A stretch of 64,000 nt of DNA from Stratiolaelaps scimitus (Eukaryota > Arthropoda > Arachnida > Mesostigmata > Laelapidae): assembly GCA_019614645.1 (NCBI GenBank), contig JABWDB010000015.1, positions 5,217,501 to 5,281,500 of the forward strand, given 5' to 3'. The notes beneath the pieces are model-generated. The model did not search any database and was not told where the DNA came from. It was given only the letters and a program-made list of their open reading frames with translations. Each line of letters begins with the position of its first letter. Within the stretch, counting starts at the first letter, position 1. Shown piece after piece: positions 11,205 to 21,578 of this stretch. A program made the position numbers and the translations under genes.

Positions 11205-12548
11205 TTCGTTTATGCATGACTTTTTTCTTCCTGTCTAACTAGTTTGCCTAAATTAATATACATCTAGTACATAATCTGTAAGCAAGGAAAAACACCACCC
11301 TTTGCCAGCATGGGTGCGGCTCTATGTTTTGATATGATAGCGATACTCATTGCTTGCGTCCCTAGCGAGGTTCAGGAATTCGCATTTCGTCAGGTCCATA
11401 TAGCTCGTCTAGTTAAACCCTCTTCGGGAGGTCTTGCAAGGGAGCTCCGGGAGTGACTATATTTGCCTTGTTGTCCCCCACCTCGGTCGCTGGTCAACCT
11501 ACGATTGATAGCAGCGCTCTTCGGGCACTTTGTTACGATTATCGTGGACAGTGCAGAGGGTGTTCGTTCGTCAGTAACGTCGGCATCGTCAAGGCTCGTA
11601 AAGGCGCACACACTTATGCCACTCCTATTGGACTCGCCCATGCAGTATCTCCTGCTTGGGCTACCTTTATGGAGCTACCGCTTCGTTGTCTGTATCGGCC
11701 ACAAACTCGCGAGGTATTTCTCCTTCGCCAACATACACCAGACTCGAACCCCCCTGGCCAACCAACATAGGCAGAACATAGGCTTTACGATTAGTCCGCG
11801 TTGTATACAGTGAATGCATCTCTGCTCCTCGCTCTTCTTGCTAGCACACTCCCTTCATTTTTCTCTATATTACGAATTCGGCATCGCTATTTACTGTCCA
11901 GCTAAGCAGTATCCCCTGCCGACGGAGCATTATGGATATTACTTAGCGCTGTTTTGTTACATTGGCAGTGTTGCTATAGCGGTGCCTTCTTCTTGGCCCC
12001 GGTCGTCTTGGCGCAAAGCGACTAGCATACGGATGGTGAACATTGATGATGTGGACAGAAAAGATGATCCGGATGACTAGCCCATCACCGTCGTTGATGG
12101 TGATCGACTTGCCAGCACTTATTGTCCTGATAGAGTTCTACCAATTTGTCTCGGACGACATTGTTAGTGTCGATATCAAGTAACCACCTGACTTGGTGTG
12201 AGTGGCACAAGAGAATCCTGATGCCAACAATATTGTGTTTGTCCTGATAACATATTGTGTTTTCTTCACAGTTGCTGCTATATATGCAGGTCCGTTCCCC
12301 TCTCCGGACGCGTCCGTTCCCCTCCGCGTATACGCTAGGTTAGAGCTGGGTATTCTCGAGGCATCTTTGTGCTTGGGTAACCAAAATCGATTAGAGTTTT
12401 CCCTCAACACAACACGTTCCTAATTCACAATTCCTGTTTTTGCAAATCTGCAAATTGCGCGTGAACGTGGTGCACACATACTTTCCACAAAAAGTCGCCT
12501 CCAAGTCGCCTGCCAAGACGAGGTGCATTGACCGCTCGCAGGGAAACG
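11205..12548. other. no certain gene; possible eroded LINE body
   Basis: Short plus-strand frames (for example 11814-12080, ending in acidic VDRKDDPDD) lack splice support. The stretch lies just upstream of a LINE reverse-transcriptase remnant and may hold more of it beyond recognition. Confidence 0.3.
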
Positions 12549-12907
12549 TAGCACCAACGGTGGGCTACAACAAACCACCATGTGTGAAGGGCATCGTGAC
12601 GAGCTATGACTTCTGTTTCGTTTGGTTTCCTGCGAGCAATCCAGCCTGGCCCACCTATGCCCTGCGAAATTCAACCCTCAGGGTTCGAAATTTAACCTCC
12701 CGCCAGCCTGTTTTGTGTCGAGCGGGTGTCCCGCAGGGAACGCGCCTCCTTCACCCGAAAGGCCCGACCACTGATTTAACAGAACATTCGGGCGTGCGGC
12801 ACCCCTACGCAGGGGTCGCACCGGGATACACAGAGGCAGCACTCCAATCGCGCTTCGACGCTACCGCCCTATCCATGCAGCGTTCATGGCTGACTGATGG
12901 CTGCTGA
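12549..12907 (+). mobile_element. decayed non-LTR retrotransposon reverse transcriptase
   Basis: The plus-strand frame contains RAGVPQG, the motif that marks RT block 4 in Jockey-like and related LINEs. It is preceded by a typical LRNSTLRVRN-type strand. About 30 residues later comes a degenerate catalytic block (HPYAGVAPG, where intact elements have YADD), followed by the usual spacer helix (TEAALQSRFDATALSMQRSW). The catalytic Asp pair is lost and the frame stops at 12907, so this is a dead fragment. Clade within the LINEs is not certain. Confidence 0.65.
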
Positions 12908-14318
12908 CGGACACCAGCATCGAGGGGCAGAGCAGAGGTGCTGGTCTCTCTTATTGATACTGCGGCCACCTCGACTGTGGGGGCCGCTATCCCCGAAGCC
13001 TGAATCTAGCCGCATCTACCATTGGAGCAGTCCAATGCCACTTGCTATCCCTTGTGCTAAAACAGACCCAACCGGACGGCTCGTGATTAACCTATTTCTC
13101 TAGCGCTCGCAAAGGCAAGTCCTCGTTCGTAATTACCTTCGCTACTTAACACAGCCAGTTCGCCCTTTGTCCCATTTCTCTCTCTCTCGTTCTCTCCGTC
13201 CGCCGGCCAGGCCGTTCGCCCCGGCTCCCCCTTCCCGTCAATGGCAACATCCCGATCACAGACGGCCCATTGGATCGCTGCTCGAAAAGCAGAAGTGCCC
13301 CCTCTCGCGAATCTCTAGGCTCGAGTGCGAATCGCAGTACGAGCAGGAGTCCCTCAGGACCAGCTCGCATTACACACAGAACTAGCACCTCACCCAAACA
13401 GACAGCGTATGCCTGTATACGACTCTGTTGGGGGCGAACGAAGGTGCGTATCGACCTGCGAAGCCTCCGACATGCGAGCTCCCTGCGACTCGACCTCCTG
13501 TACGCCACACAACTGCCTTGGTTTCCGCACGGATTCTGCTCAGCTGCCTAGGCTAGTTGTAGCGAGGAAGGCATCGGATGGGGCAACTCAACAATGGCAT
13601 ATAAGTCGACAATTAGATCCAAATTACGTGTAGCCCTGCCTGGGTCCAAAGATAGCACTACTTCCCTTATAGGTGCGCGTCGAGTTAACGGTCCGAAGAA
13701 TGATCACTGCTTTAGCTAAGCCTATGCCATCTCAGCGCCGAGATCTACTGCAGATGTACTGCGCCCCTGCACGAGGTGGTTTCCTCCATGCGTCTGGCTA
13801 AGCGACGCGCACAACGCGGCAGTGGCAAAAATTCTCCCGAGCAATTGCAAGCCTTTCCGCTGTTGCTCCCGCCACATCGACGTCTGGTAAAGCAGGTTGC
13901 TTCGAGATGGGCCGCGGGAGTGCTGGGCCGGTGCTTGCTGCAAGCAATGTAACTCTCTGCTTTGGCTGGTGGCTCTGTCGCCAATTTGTCTTAATCTACG
14001 TCTATTTGCACACGTCGGTCGACGGCACACAAGCAGTCTATAGGCTTCTGTATACCGCCTCCATCCGTACGGTCGCAGTCAGTGTAATCAACAGCAGCTA
14101 CAAATAGCCAAATGAGGCCTGATTCCCTGTCCTGGCTATGCCGATACGTAGGAAGCTATTAAAGGAGACAAAGCAAGTGGAAATTTGATAAAGTGGAACT
14201 TTTGTACATTCAACATCTAGAACAACATTGACAAATGTGCATCAATCAGGAATCCGACCTGATGACCGACCACAAACCTCGGGGAGTTTTTCTTAAAAAA
14301 CCCATTATATATTCTTAC
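12908..14318. other. no certain gene
   Basis: Competing frames on both strands at 13146-13551. A second RAGVPQ occurs at about 13338 but is not followed by RT-like blocks. Nothing with matching splice sites. Confidence 0.35.
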
Positions 14319-14469
14319 CTTCTGGCGGTCGCCTGAAATCAGGAACGTTTTCCAATGTACCTGATTCCAGGCGTACTCGCTGTAGTACAGTGTAGGTGCG
14401 TATTGCCAGTATTGTGTATTGCCAAAAGCAAAATTCATTCGGGTTGGAGAAATTGAAAAAAACCCGCTA
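14319..14469 (-). CDS. exon 5 candidate of the RS-tail membrane-protein gene
   Basis: The acceptor TGTTATCTGCATCCAG is followed by 151 nt and then CGCCAGAAG|GTAAGA, a strong donor. It enters with 1 nt of a split codon, which matches the phase-2 end of exon 4 (18109) and makes Ser. It leaves in phase 0. The peptide is aromatic-rich (FGNTQYWQYAPTLYYSEYAW then NQVHWKTFLISGDRQK). The frame is open upstream to 14573, so another acceptor is possible, and membership in this gene rests on phase and strand only. Downstream exons were not found. Confidence 0.5.
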
Positions 14470-14573
14470 CTGGATGCAGATAACATGAAAATCGTACACA
14501 AAAGGCAGTTGTCGTCCACCTCGGGAGATATTCTATCCCCTATCGTTGGCTGTTTTGCCACAATCTTTCGATT

Positions 14574-16008
14574 TCATTATAAGGTAGCTTGACTTGATGA
14601 ATTCTCGCCAAAAAATCATTGAAACCAACTCGGGCGATTTTTCGAAACCCTGAAACAACCTACTTTGCTCTATTTTCCCGTAAAGGAACGCCTCACATAT
14701 ACATAGTTCTGGTCAATTCCAAACACCTTTAGCCAGCTTCAAGCAAGTCAGGCAAACTAGCAAGCTGCTAAGCTTGATTTCTAGTGAAAGAAACAGCAAC
14801 AAATGCTGTACACGCCATAAATAACACTGAACGACGCGTAAAATATTTTTTTTTTGAAAATATTTTTGCTTGTTTATTCTATTGCTTTCGAATACGACGG
14901 AACGAAATGGCCATTGTTCGACCGCAAAACACTTACATTTACATTTCCATACCCTTTCGCCAGGGGCTTACATATGGTTTACACAGGGGGCATGAGACCT
15001 ATAGTAATTGTTTTAGGAATGAGTATACAACAATCAAGGAGGGCGTGGATCGTATGCAATGCCATGCGAACATCCGATTTACACTCGCCTTTCTGGCTAT
15101 GATCATCTTCGCCTGTATATTAAATCCTGCAATAGTGTCCTCGTCCGCGTGAACACAAAATAGAATGGTTTGCAAATCGTTTTGCAAACGACTTATACCG
15201 AAGGATTAAAGGAACTCGGAACTAACTCCTTGCATTTTCTAAAGGTAAGGCTACATCAAGCCGGTGGAAGAAAATTTTGTTTAAACTCAAATCTCACCTT
15301 GGAGGCAAAAAAAAGCCATTAACACATTACAATGACGTATAATGTTGATCTATATATACAAGTATCATTTATTATTGCATGCATGTCTTATGTACGTGCC
15401 CTTACAGATACAGGAAATTGCATGTGTTCATAGATCTCTCGCATTCGTTCATACGCGTAATAGTGTAGTGGCACAGTTTGAAGATTGTATAACAAGTGTA
15501 CAGGGTGTGGATTTTTTATAACAAGTTCACGAAAAGGAGTGATAAAAACGGGGTTATTAAACATGAGAACGGTTATAACACATATGACAACAGCTTGCGA
15601 ACATAGTTCTTATTATTATTATTATTATCCTTATTACGATTACTGTCGTCATTATTTTATCAGAAAATTATATATTATTATTATTAATGTCATTTAACGA
15701 AAAATCTCGATACTTCGGTGAGACAGCTTTAGCGATAAATACATTATTTCTAAATTATTCTAGCAGGTAGAAAGCCACACCGAGCAGTTATTCAAATGTG
15801 CTCCCTGGGTAAATCTCGCAAGATTCAGCACCGCTCACGTACAACTACCTACTAACCATGTTATAAACGAAATTAAACTGAACATTATTGGGCTTGTTTG
15901 CGGTTGTCGCCTTCAAATTTGACTGTAAAATTCTCATTTTTGTGGGTAAAACACATCGGACAAGAACTTTTGTCAGATTAACAAACTACAAAACGTTGTT
16001 CTTGTCAA
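14574..16008. other. intronic; no exon seen
   Basis: Probably part of the large intron between exons 4 and 5 of the minus-strand gene. AT-rich, with a TTA/TTATTA run at 15610-15650 and a possible donor GTAAGG at 15246 on the plus strand without a good partner. Confidence 0.4.
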
Positions 16009-16574
16009 ATGGCCATGTTTGTTTTAGCAATCATATACGTAGCGAACGAACTTGAACGCACACGTTCGCCTAAAAAGTGTGATCGAGATTCAAATGGTGT
16101 TTCCGGTAACGACGTCTTATATCGAATATTGTCTCTTAGCTATGCCGCGACATCCAACCGAAAGTTTCGAGAGGGGAAGATATCGACAACAAAAGTTGCT
16201 GATGAAACAATTTACATCGCGGCCAACGGTCGGCTAGCGCGTATTGCCATAGTTGGTTGCCTTCTGCGGCTTTGGTTGCCTGCTGATACGCCCCGCATGG
16301 TATGTCGCCTTCATCCAACATTACTCGTCACAATTTGATTGCCCGATTCGTGTTGTGCATAGAATACTACCGGAGATTGGGTCGATATATCGACATCGAC
16401 GCTCTAGCTAGTCTCGTTGGGCGTCCACGTCGAGATTGCCCATTTGCCTTGTTATTCTGTCCCGTCGAGCATAAAGATTTCATTTTTACAGTGTTCCAAC
16501 TCTCGGCTTCTGGCGTTCTCTTAAGGGGGCCTTCTAAAGACGTACCCTACGTGGCCACACCAGGAGTCACGTAA
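16009..16574 (+). CDS. candidate two-exon gene with a 63-bp intron, frame break at the join
   Basis: A first block from ATG 16009 stays open to CGCATG|GTATGT (donor 16300) and ends in phase 0. It carries KVADETIYIAANGRL and a hydrophobic segment around ARIAIVGCLLRLW. A strong acceptor (CGTGTTGTGCATAG) ends at 16362, giving a 63-bp intron. The second block is open to TAA 16574 (EYYRRLGRYIDIDALASLVG, then CPFALLFCPVEHKDFIFTVF) but needs phase 1. The one-base mismatch implies an indel, or that the two blocks are not joined this way. It is nested, on the opposite strand, in an intron of the 14-22 kb gene. Function unknown. Confidence 0.4.
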
Positions 16575-17887
16575 AAGCGCCAGCCGTGGGGACAGAGAGA
16601 CAGGACACGGTTGTGCATCGATTCTGCAAGAAATGAGTGTGATTACTCTTGACGCAGGTGTCCGTGGCTCGAGTGGATTTTGTGTACAGCGAGGCTAACG
16701 TCCCGCTATGACGTGAACCTACCCGAAGCAGCCGAGTCATGCGGCGGGTCTACGCATCGGAGCTCAGAGACGCTTAGTCTCTGCATGAAGATCGTTCGAT
16801 GCAGGTGCGTGGCGCGGCCGCGCGCTATGCTTCGAGACCTATCCACCGCTTGCGTGCACTTGGGAGACCATCGCACTGAGCTATAAATGGCAAACGGGAC
16901 GTTAGTTAAGAGCAGAATATGGTTTCGCTGATACGTGGCCATAGTTAGTCGCTCGTGACTGTCAGATTGCAACGACACAAAACATGCATTCGGCGTTCAG
17001 CTAAACGATACAGCGTTGTTTTTATCTCACGAGCGACCGCCTCTTCTTCTTCTTCTCGACACATGTCGAGGTTCTTGACAAATGTCGGTACCACGATTAA
17101 GGCGTGCTCTTGCCCAAACAATGTGTATGCGCCACATGACGACTGAGTGTCGTAACTTGTCATGGCTTGGCTTAATACTAATCGAACATAGTCGGGTGAA
17201 AGAACCGGGATAACTTATGCGCGAGTATTGTCTCTTAAGCAACTAACACGATTCCATGACACACCCTGAACGTGGATGGCACCATGTCTACTTTCATAGC
17301 CAATACATGGCGGAGGCGAGTTCGCCGTGATCACGTGTCGGTCGGAGCTAAGCACTATCGAGCCGAATTTTCCAGATACTAGATTCAGAAACGAGGAGGA
17401 GCAGCTGCAAACGGTGGCCCACACTGCCACCTTTTTGCTCTGGCAAAATAAAATGACGTCAAGATTGATTGGCAAGCTTCGTATGCGAGGTGTGAACAAC
17501 GTGGGCCAAACCCAGGCAGGTAAATCCGCTACATCTGGCGCTTGATCCATACTGTCAAAAAACTGTACAATCCTACGGTTAGCAGCCGTAGACTGTGGTC
17601 CGTAGGGCTACGAAATATGTAAGTGTGAAATAGACAAATGAAAATCGTATCCTGTAGGTTGGTATACGATATCTGAAAGGGGTAATGACTCCTACCTCTA
17701 GGAGCTTATCACGCCGAACTCAAACGCAATATTTGAGTGCGTCTAGTTCGGGGTAGCGAACACGGGACAGCGAGCTCGCGTTGTCGACTTACGACTTGTC
17801 ATAGGTTGTGGGTTGTGTACTCGTGGGAGCTGGGTTGAACTGCAAACCAGCTGAAACTAACTCGACACACACATAGATGTTATGATG
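16575..17887. other. no certain gene
   Basis: Plus-strand frame 17327-17545 (RFRNEEEQLQTVAHTATFLL) has an acceptor-like TTTTCCAG and a weak donor GTAAAT. A minus-strand frame overlaps it. Neither is strong enough to call. Confidence 0.3.
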
Positions 17888-17974
17888 AAGGTAAACATAA
17901 GGCTTAATTAAAAGGCGGACTACGACCTTTTTTTCGACAGCCAGAAACTTTGCTATCCAAGCCACCGCGCCGAC
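17888..17974 (-). repeat. SINE-A, internally deleted copy
   Basis: Carries the head (GGCGCGGTGGCTTGG and CTGTCG on the minus strand) and remnants of the tail, with the body missing. Confidence 0.6.
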
Positions 17975-18108
17975 AATGTTCTCATATGTAAGAATATTTC
18001 TCTAAGAATCGTTGTTGAAACAACAGTGAAATGTATCATCAGATATCCATTGAAATGTCCCCGCCAAGAATAAAATCATAGGCAAGATTCATCACGCTTC
18101 ACACCTAC

Positions 18109-18144
18109 CTTTTTCCGCAATTCTTCTCGCAGTTGTAGTTCACC
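18109..18144 (-). CDS. exon 4 candidate of the RS-tail membrane-protein gene (36 nt)
   Basis: A strong acceptor (CCTTCCTGCTGCTTATAG) and strong donor (GGAAAAAG|GTAGGT) enclose 36 nt. Joined to exon 3 in its phase it reads VNYNCEKNCGK, with Arg formed across the junction. In phase 0 it would read GELQLREELRKK, which is also open. The phase of exon 3 favours the Cys-containing reading. Confidence 0.5.
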
Positions 18145-18474
18145 CTATAAGCAGCAGGAAGGCTATAAGCCTTCAGCTTTTTCTTTCACCGTTGATCCGT
18201 CAACTTCCCATCGGAACCCAGACACCATGATCTACCCGATCCGATGCTCAACCAGCGTCTGGCGAAGAAATGATTCTTGGAACTTCAGAGGCGATCGCCT
18301 TATCGTGAGCGCTGGATTGAACTGAAGATACCAGTGGAAAATAAGCGGGTCGGCACCTTGGAATCAATACCACTTCAAGAAAAGAACTCGTTTCTTGAAC
18401 GGGGTGGGGAGGCTGAGATAGGATAACAAGTTAAACTACAGCGTGTCTAGGGTCAAAAGCATGCGCGTACGTAC

Positions 18475-18708
18475 CTGCACGATTTGTGGATCAAAAACCG
18501 CATATTATTACATTCCACATTGTTCAGGTCTGCGCGGTGGCATCTGTGAAAAGCATGGAGATCAGGCGACAGGTAGTGGAGCGCGTCGCACAGTAGACTC
18601 CAATCGATGAAGTCGGGAGATCCGGGGTTGACGAGTTCGCCGCAGCCAACCAAACAGAATCGCCACAATAGACCGAGGCGTTCCTGGAACGTCTCCAGAT
18701 GCATTATC
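18475..18708 (-). CDS. exon 3 of the RS-tail membrane-protein gene
   Basis: A strong acceptor (CGTCTCGTTCGCGCTCGCAG) is followed by 234 nt of open frame and CAG|GTACGTACG, a near-consensus donor. Phase is 2 in and 2 out. The peptide (MHLETFQERLGLLWRFCLVG, LVNPGSPDFIDWSLLC, LSPDLHAFHRCHRADLNNVE) is Cys- and aromatic-rich, as expected of a disulfide-bonded ectodomain. The HAFHRC segment faintly recalls the C-terminal F..AF.C motif of M13 (neprilysin-like) peptidases, but no HExxH zinc site is visible in any exon, so I do not assign that family. Confidence 0.6.
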
Positions 18709-19000
18709 CTGCGAGCGCGAACGAGACGACGAACATTATTAAACGCCAAACGAGAAAGTGCCTAACAAACGGGTGGTAAAAAACAACCGAGTATCGAGTT
18801 CTAAGATGGCAAAAGATGACTCCTATATCGAGGTGCGTTCACACTGAACTCCAGCTTGGTAGAACTGATATATCTTAATATAGATAATTGCATTTCAATT
18901 GTCATATGATATATGTTATATCATCAGTGTCATACGACATATTTCAATCTGGCTTGAACAGGCTATTTAGTTGGTTTCTGTGTGATATATATATTTTTTT

Positions 19001-19064
19001 TTCACATGTATTTTATTATGTTTATATATATATATATATATAAACATAATAAAATACATGTGAA
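19001..19064. repeat. perfect 64-bp palindrome
   Basis: The arms begin TTCACATGTATTTTATTATG and meet in a TA run at the centre. Every position pairs with its partner. It lies in the intron between exons 2 and 3 of the minus-strand gene. Confidence 0.9.
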
Positions 19065-19078
19065 TTTCCTCTTATGTA

Positions 19079-19273
19079 TCAATCAACATATCTATCAATC
19101 AAGCAAGGGAACTTCTCGATTCTTTTTCTAAGTTGTTCTTTCTGGGATATAACATATGAACAAAAATCCGTCAAACAAATGTCATAAAAATATGTGAATA
19201 TCAAGAAATTCCCACGAGGGGCCTCAGTAGAAAGTATTCCAAGTAGCATCCTCAAATAGATATTAACAGGACC
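19079..19273 (-). other. open minus-strand block inside an intron
   Basis: About 60 codons are open with protein-like composition (LRMLLGILSTEAPRG, ICLTDFCSYVISQKEQLRKR). An acceptor-like AG (CTATTTGAG) precedes it, but I find no good donor at its 3' end. It could be an extra exon between exons 2 and 3 or a chance frame. Confidence 0.25.
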
Positions 19274-19800
19274 AAACCATCCCAATAGATGACAAACCCG
19301 TTAATCAGCAAATTACAGCTGTATCATGTTGACCTTCTAAGGCAAACGCCTGACTTGCTTGTTCAGTTCGCTATTCAAACACTGGTAGCGCAAGCGCACA
19401 ACCAGCCAACAACACAAGTGCGATTGAACGATCACTGCGCGGGTCCCGGTTAGAGCTGGCATGTTCGGGAGGGTGTTGATTTTGAAAGAACAATCTCATG
19501 GGAGATCTATTGTTCGTTAGAGGCATATTCAGCGTATATATTTAAAAGGGGCTACTGTATTTGGTGTTTGATTTTCGTGCCATCATCCATGTAGTCTTGT
19601 GAGTCCTCCGTGCACTCGGTTTTTTACCATACGTCTTCGTGGCTCATAGATTTATTACTGAACGTTGATAGCGTCTTAAGAATTAATTAAAATTTCGATG
19701 TGTGTCATGTATAATTACCCCGTCCCGTTGTAATTCGTAATTTTAGCAATACAAATACCCTTCGCACTTTGTCCTCGTAAGTCAACTGTACCAGCCCAAC

Positions 19801-20226
19801 CTGCATAGTCCAATCATAAGGAACTTGGCCGTATAACTGGTAAACGGCAAGTAACTGGGCCACCAGCCTGTTGTGTACAGTCGCCTCCGCTTTCTCGAGT
19901 GGTCTCTCTCCAAATGGATGCGACTCATACACTGTTCGATTTCCCGCATAGTTTCATTATCCAGAACACGCGAAAACTGGACATGGTCGAACGGTTCCGT
20001 AAGCATATTCCAATCCCAGGGAGATACTTTTGAGGTCGTTGGTGAAGGCGCACCACTTATGTTGTATTTTTCCGGATCGTACAAGAACTCTCGGTAGCTG
20101 ACGTCCGGTATCGTGGCGATGAACGTCTCGCAAACAACCTGGACAAGGTCGAAGCACAGGTCGGACGATATCGGCGTATGATGGAGTACGTACTGACTAA
20201 ATTGTCCAAAGGTGCGTATCGGATGC
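19801..20226 (-). CDS. exon 2 of the RS-tail membrane-protein gene, with a probable 1-nt frameshift
   Basis: The acceptor CTTGGCTTTTGTTTTCAG is strong. The first base completes the Ser codon split at the end of exon 1, so the join is in frame. The peptide runs HPIRTFGQFSQYVLHH, SDLCFDLVQVVCETFIATIP, WDWNMLTEPFDHVQFSRVLD. Near 19931 coding character moves to the neighbouring frame (PFGERPLEKAEATVH, NRLVAQLLAVYQLYGQ), which fits loss of one base. A donor CAG|GTTGGG lies at 19800. Without the shift this donor is in phase with exon 3; with the shift it is not, so the 3' boundary is unsettled. The second frame is open to about 19705. Confidence 0.6.
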
Positions 20227-21055
20227 CTGAAAACAAAAGCCAAGATGACACCGCCATAACAGCGTGAGATATAATCGTCGCATGTCGCGAAAAACAATGC
20301 GAAAAATCTCTATACGTAGGGCGTCTACAAGGACGATAGGGTGCGGTGGAATCATGGCTAAATCAGTCGGCAGCTACTGCAGAAATAGATACGAATGTGG
20401 TAGCTCGTACACTGTACATAAGGCTTCTACAAATGATATGTGTTGCTCTACTCCTCCCAGTAGTTATTCCACAATAGCACAAAACAACATGCTTGCTCAG
20501 ATTTCGTTATCACGCTCGAAAGGAAAACTTATACCATAATTCCGCCGTACCCTGTAAGTGCCTGTACCGGCTGCAATGTCGCTCTGACCAACTAGTCCGA
20601 GAGCATGAACACCGTGCCCGGAGAGCTTGCGATCCCTCAACGACTCCTAAAAATAGCAAATCAATCAGGCATTGCATTGTTGACAAGGATTCTCTTCATA
20701 ACATAAACACACATGTTCGCAGGAATCCAGATGATTGATACTCGTCGTAGTCGTTTGATAATAATGAACGAAAATAATAAAAAATCGACAACGCAAAACC
20801 ATATCAAACATCATATATTAAACGTATAATCTGAATTCACATTATGTTCTCTCTATCAGGAGTGCTGTGGTCAAGGGAGATCTTTGAGGCGCCATAAAAC
20901 ACTGATTATTTGATAGTTTTTGTGGGGCCAGAAAATCAATAGTTGCTACGAAACTCTGATCGTATCTGAGGTGAATTCCAAGCCAGGCAGAACAGCGTTT
21001 TAGGGAAAATACATTATATAAACTATAAACTAACGAGCTTATAACTAATTAACGG

Positions 21056-21120
21056 ATACGATAGCTGTTTAACCCTATACGAGTTGGGGAAGCTCTTATA
21101 GGGTTAAACAGCTATCGTAT
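21056..21120. repeat. 65-nt hairpin, 24-bp perfect stem
   Basis: Arms 21056-21079 and 21097-21120 are exact reverse complements (ATACGATAGCTGTTTAACCC...), with a 17-nt loop. It sits in the first intron of the membrane-protein gene. The size resembles a pre-miRNA, although a perfect stem is more typical of foldback or siRNA-type hairpins. Confidence 0.85.
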
Positions 21121-21578
21121 TCGCGATGGCTCGTTCACAGCTATAACCGCCAGCAGCAGCAGCAGCAACTTCGAGGGACACGATCGCCAAAAAGCGTAAG
21201 CGCATTGTGATACATTTAAACGTTGCTGGTCCATAATTTACCGACAAATTTCACTCATTTCCCAGGTTCGATTATTTTCGCCCTTCGGACCCACCAGGCC
21301 GGGTACCGAAGCGTAGCGATTTATTGGGACACTTTTTGTCAAATTTTCCCAGAGCCACTATTTACGAAGCATTGCAAGACAAGAAATCTACGCATTGAGG
21401 AACACGGAAACCGAAGGTTGGAGTTTAGCTTTTGAAAAACTGCCGGACGAGTTTATGACACAGCTGTCACTGTCGCTAAACACCACAAATGTATGCCGTT
21501 AGTTTTCTATGCTAATATGCTTTGCCGCATATCGGCTGGCGAGACTAACCAAGAAGCAAACGAGCCTCGAGTACTTAC

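Noticed and set aside
13325..13633. Second LINE reverse transcriptase (RAGVPQ at about 13338)
   Set aside because: The six residues match RT block 4, but the sequence after it lacks the catalytic block and the upstream strand, so it may be chance.
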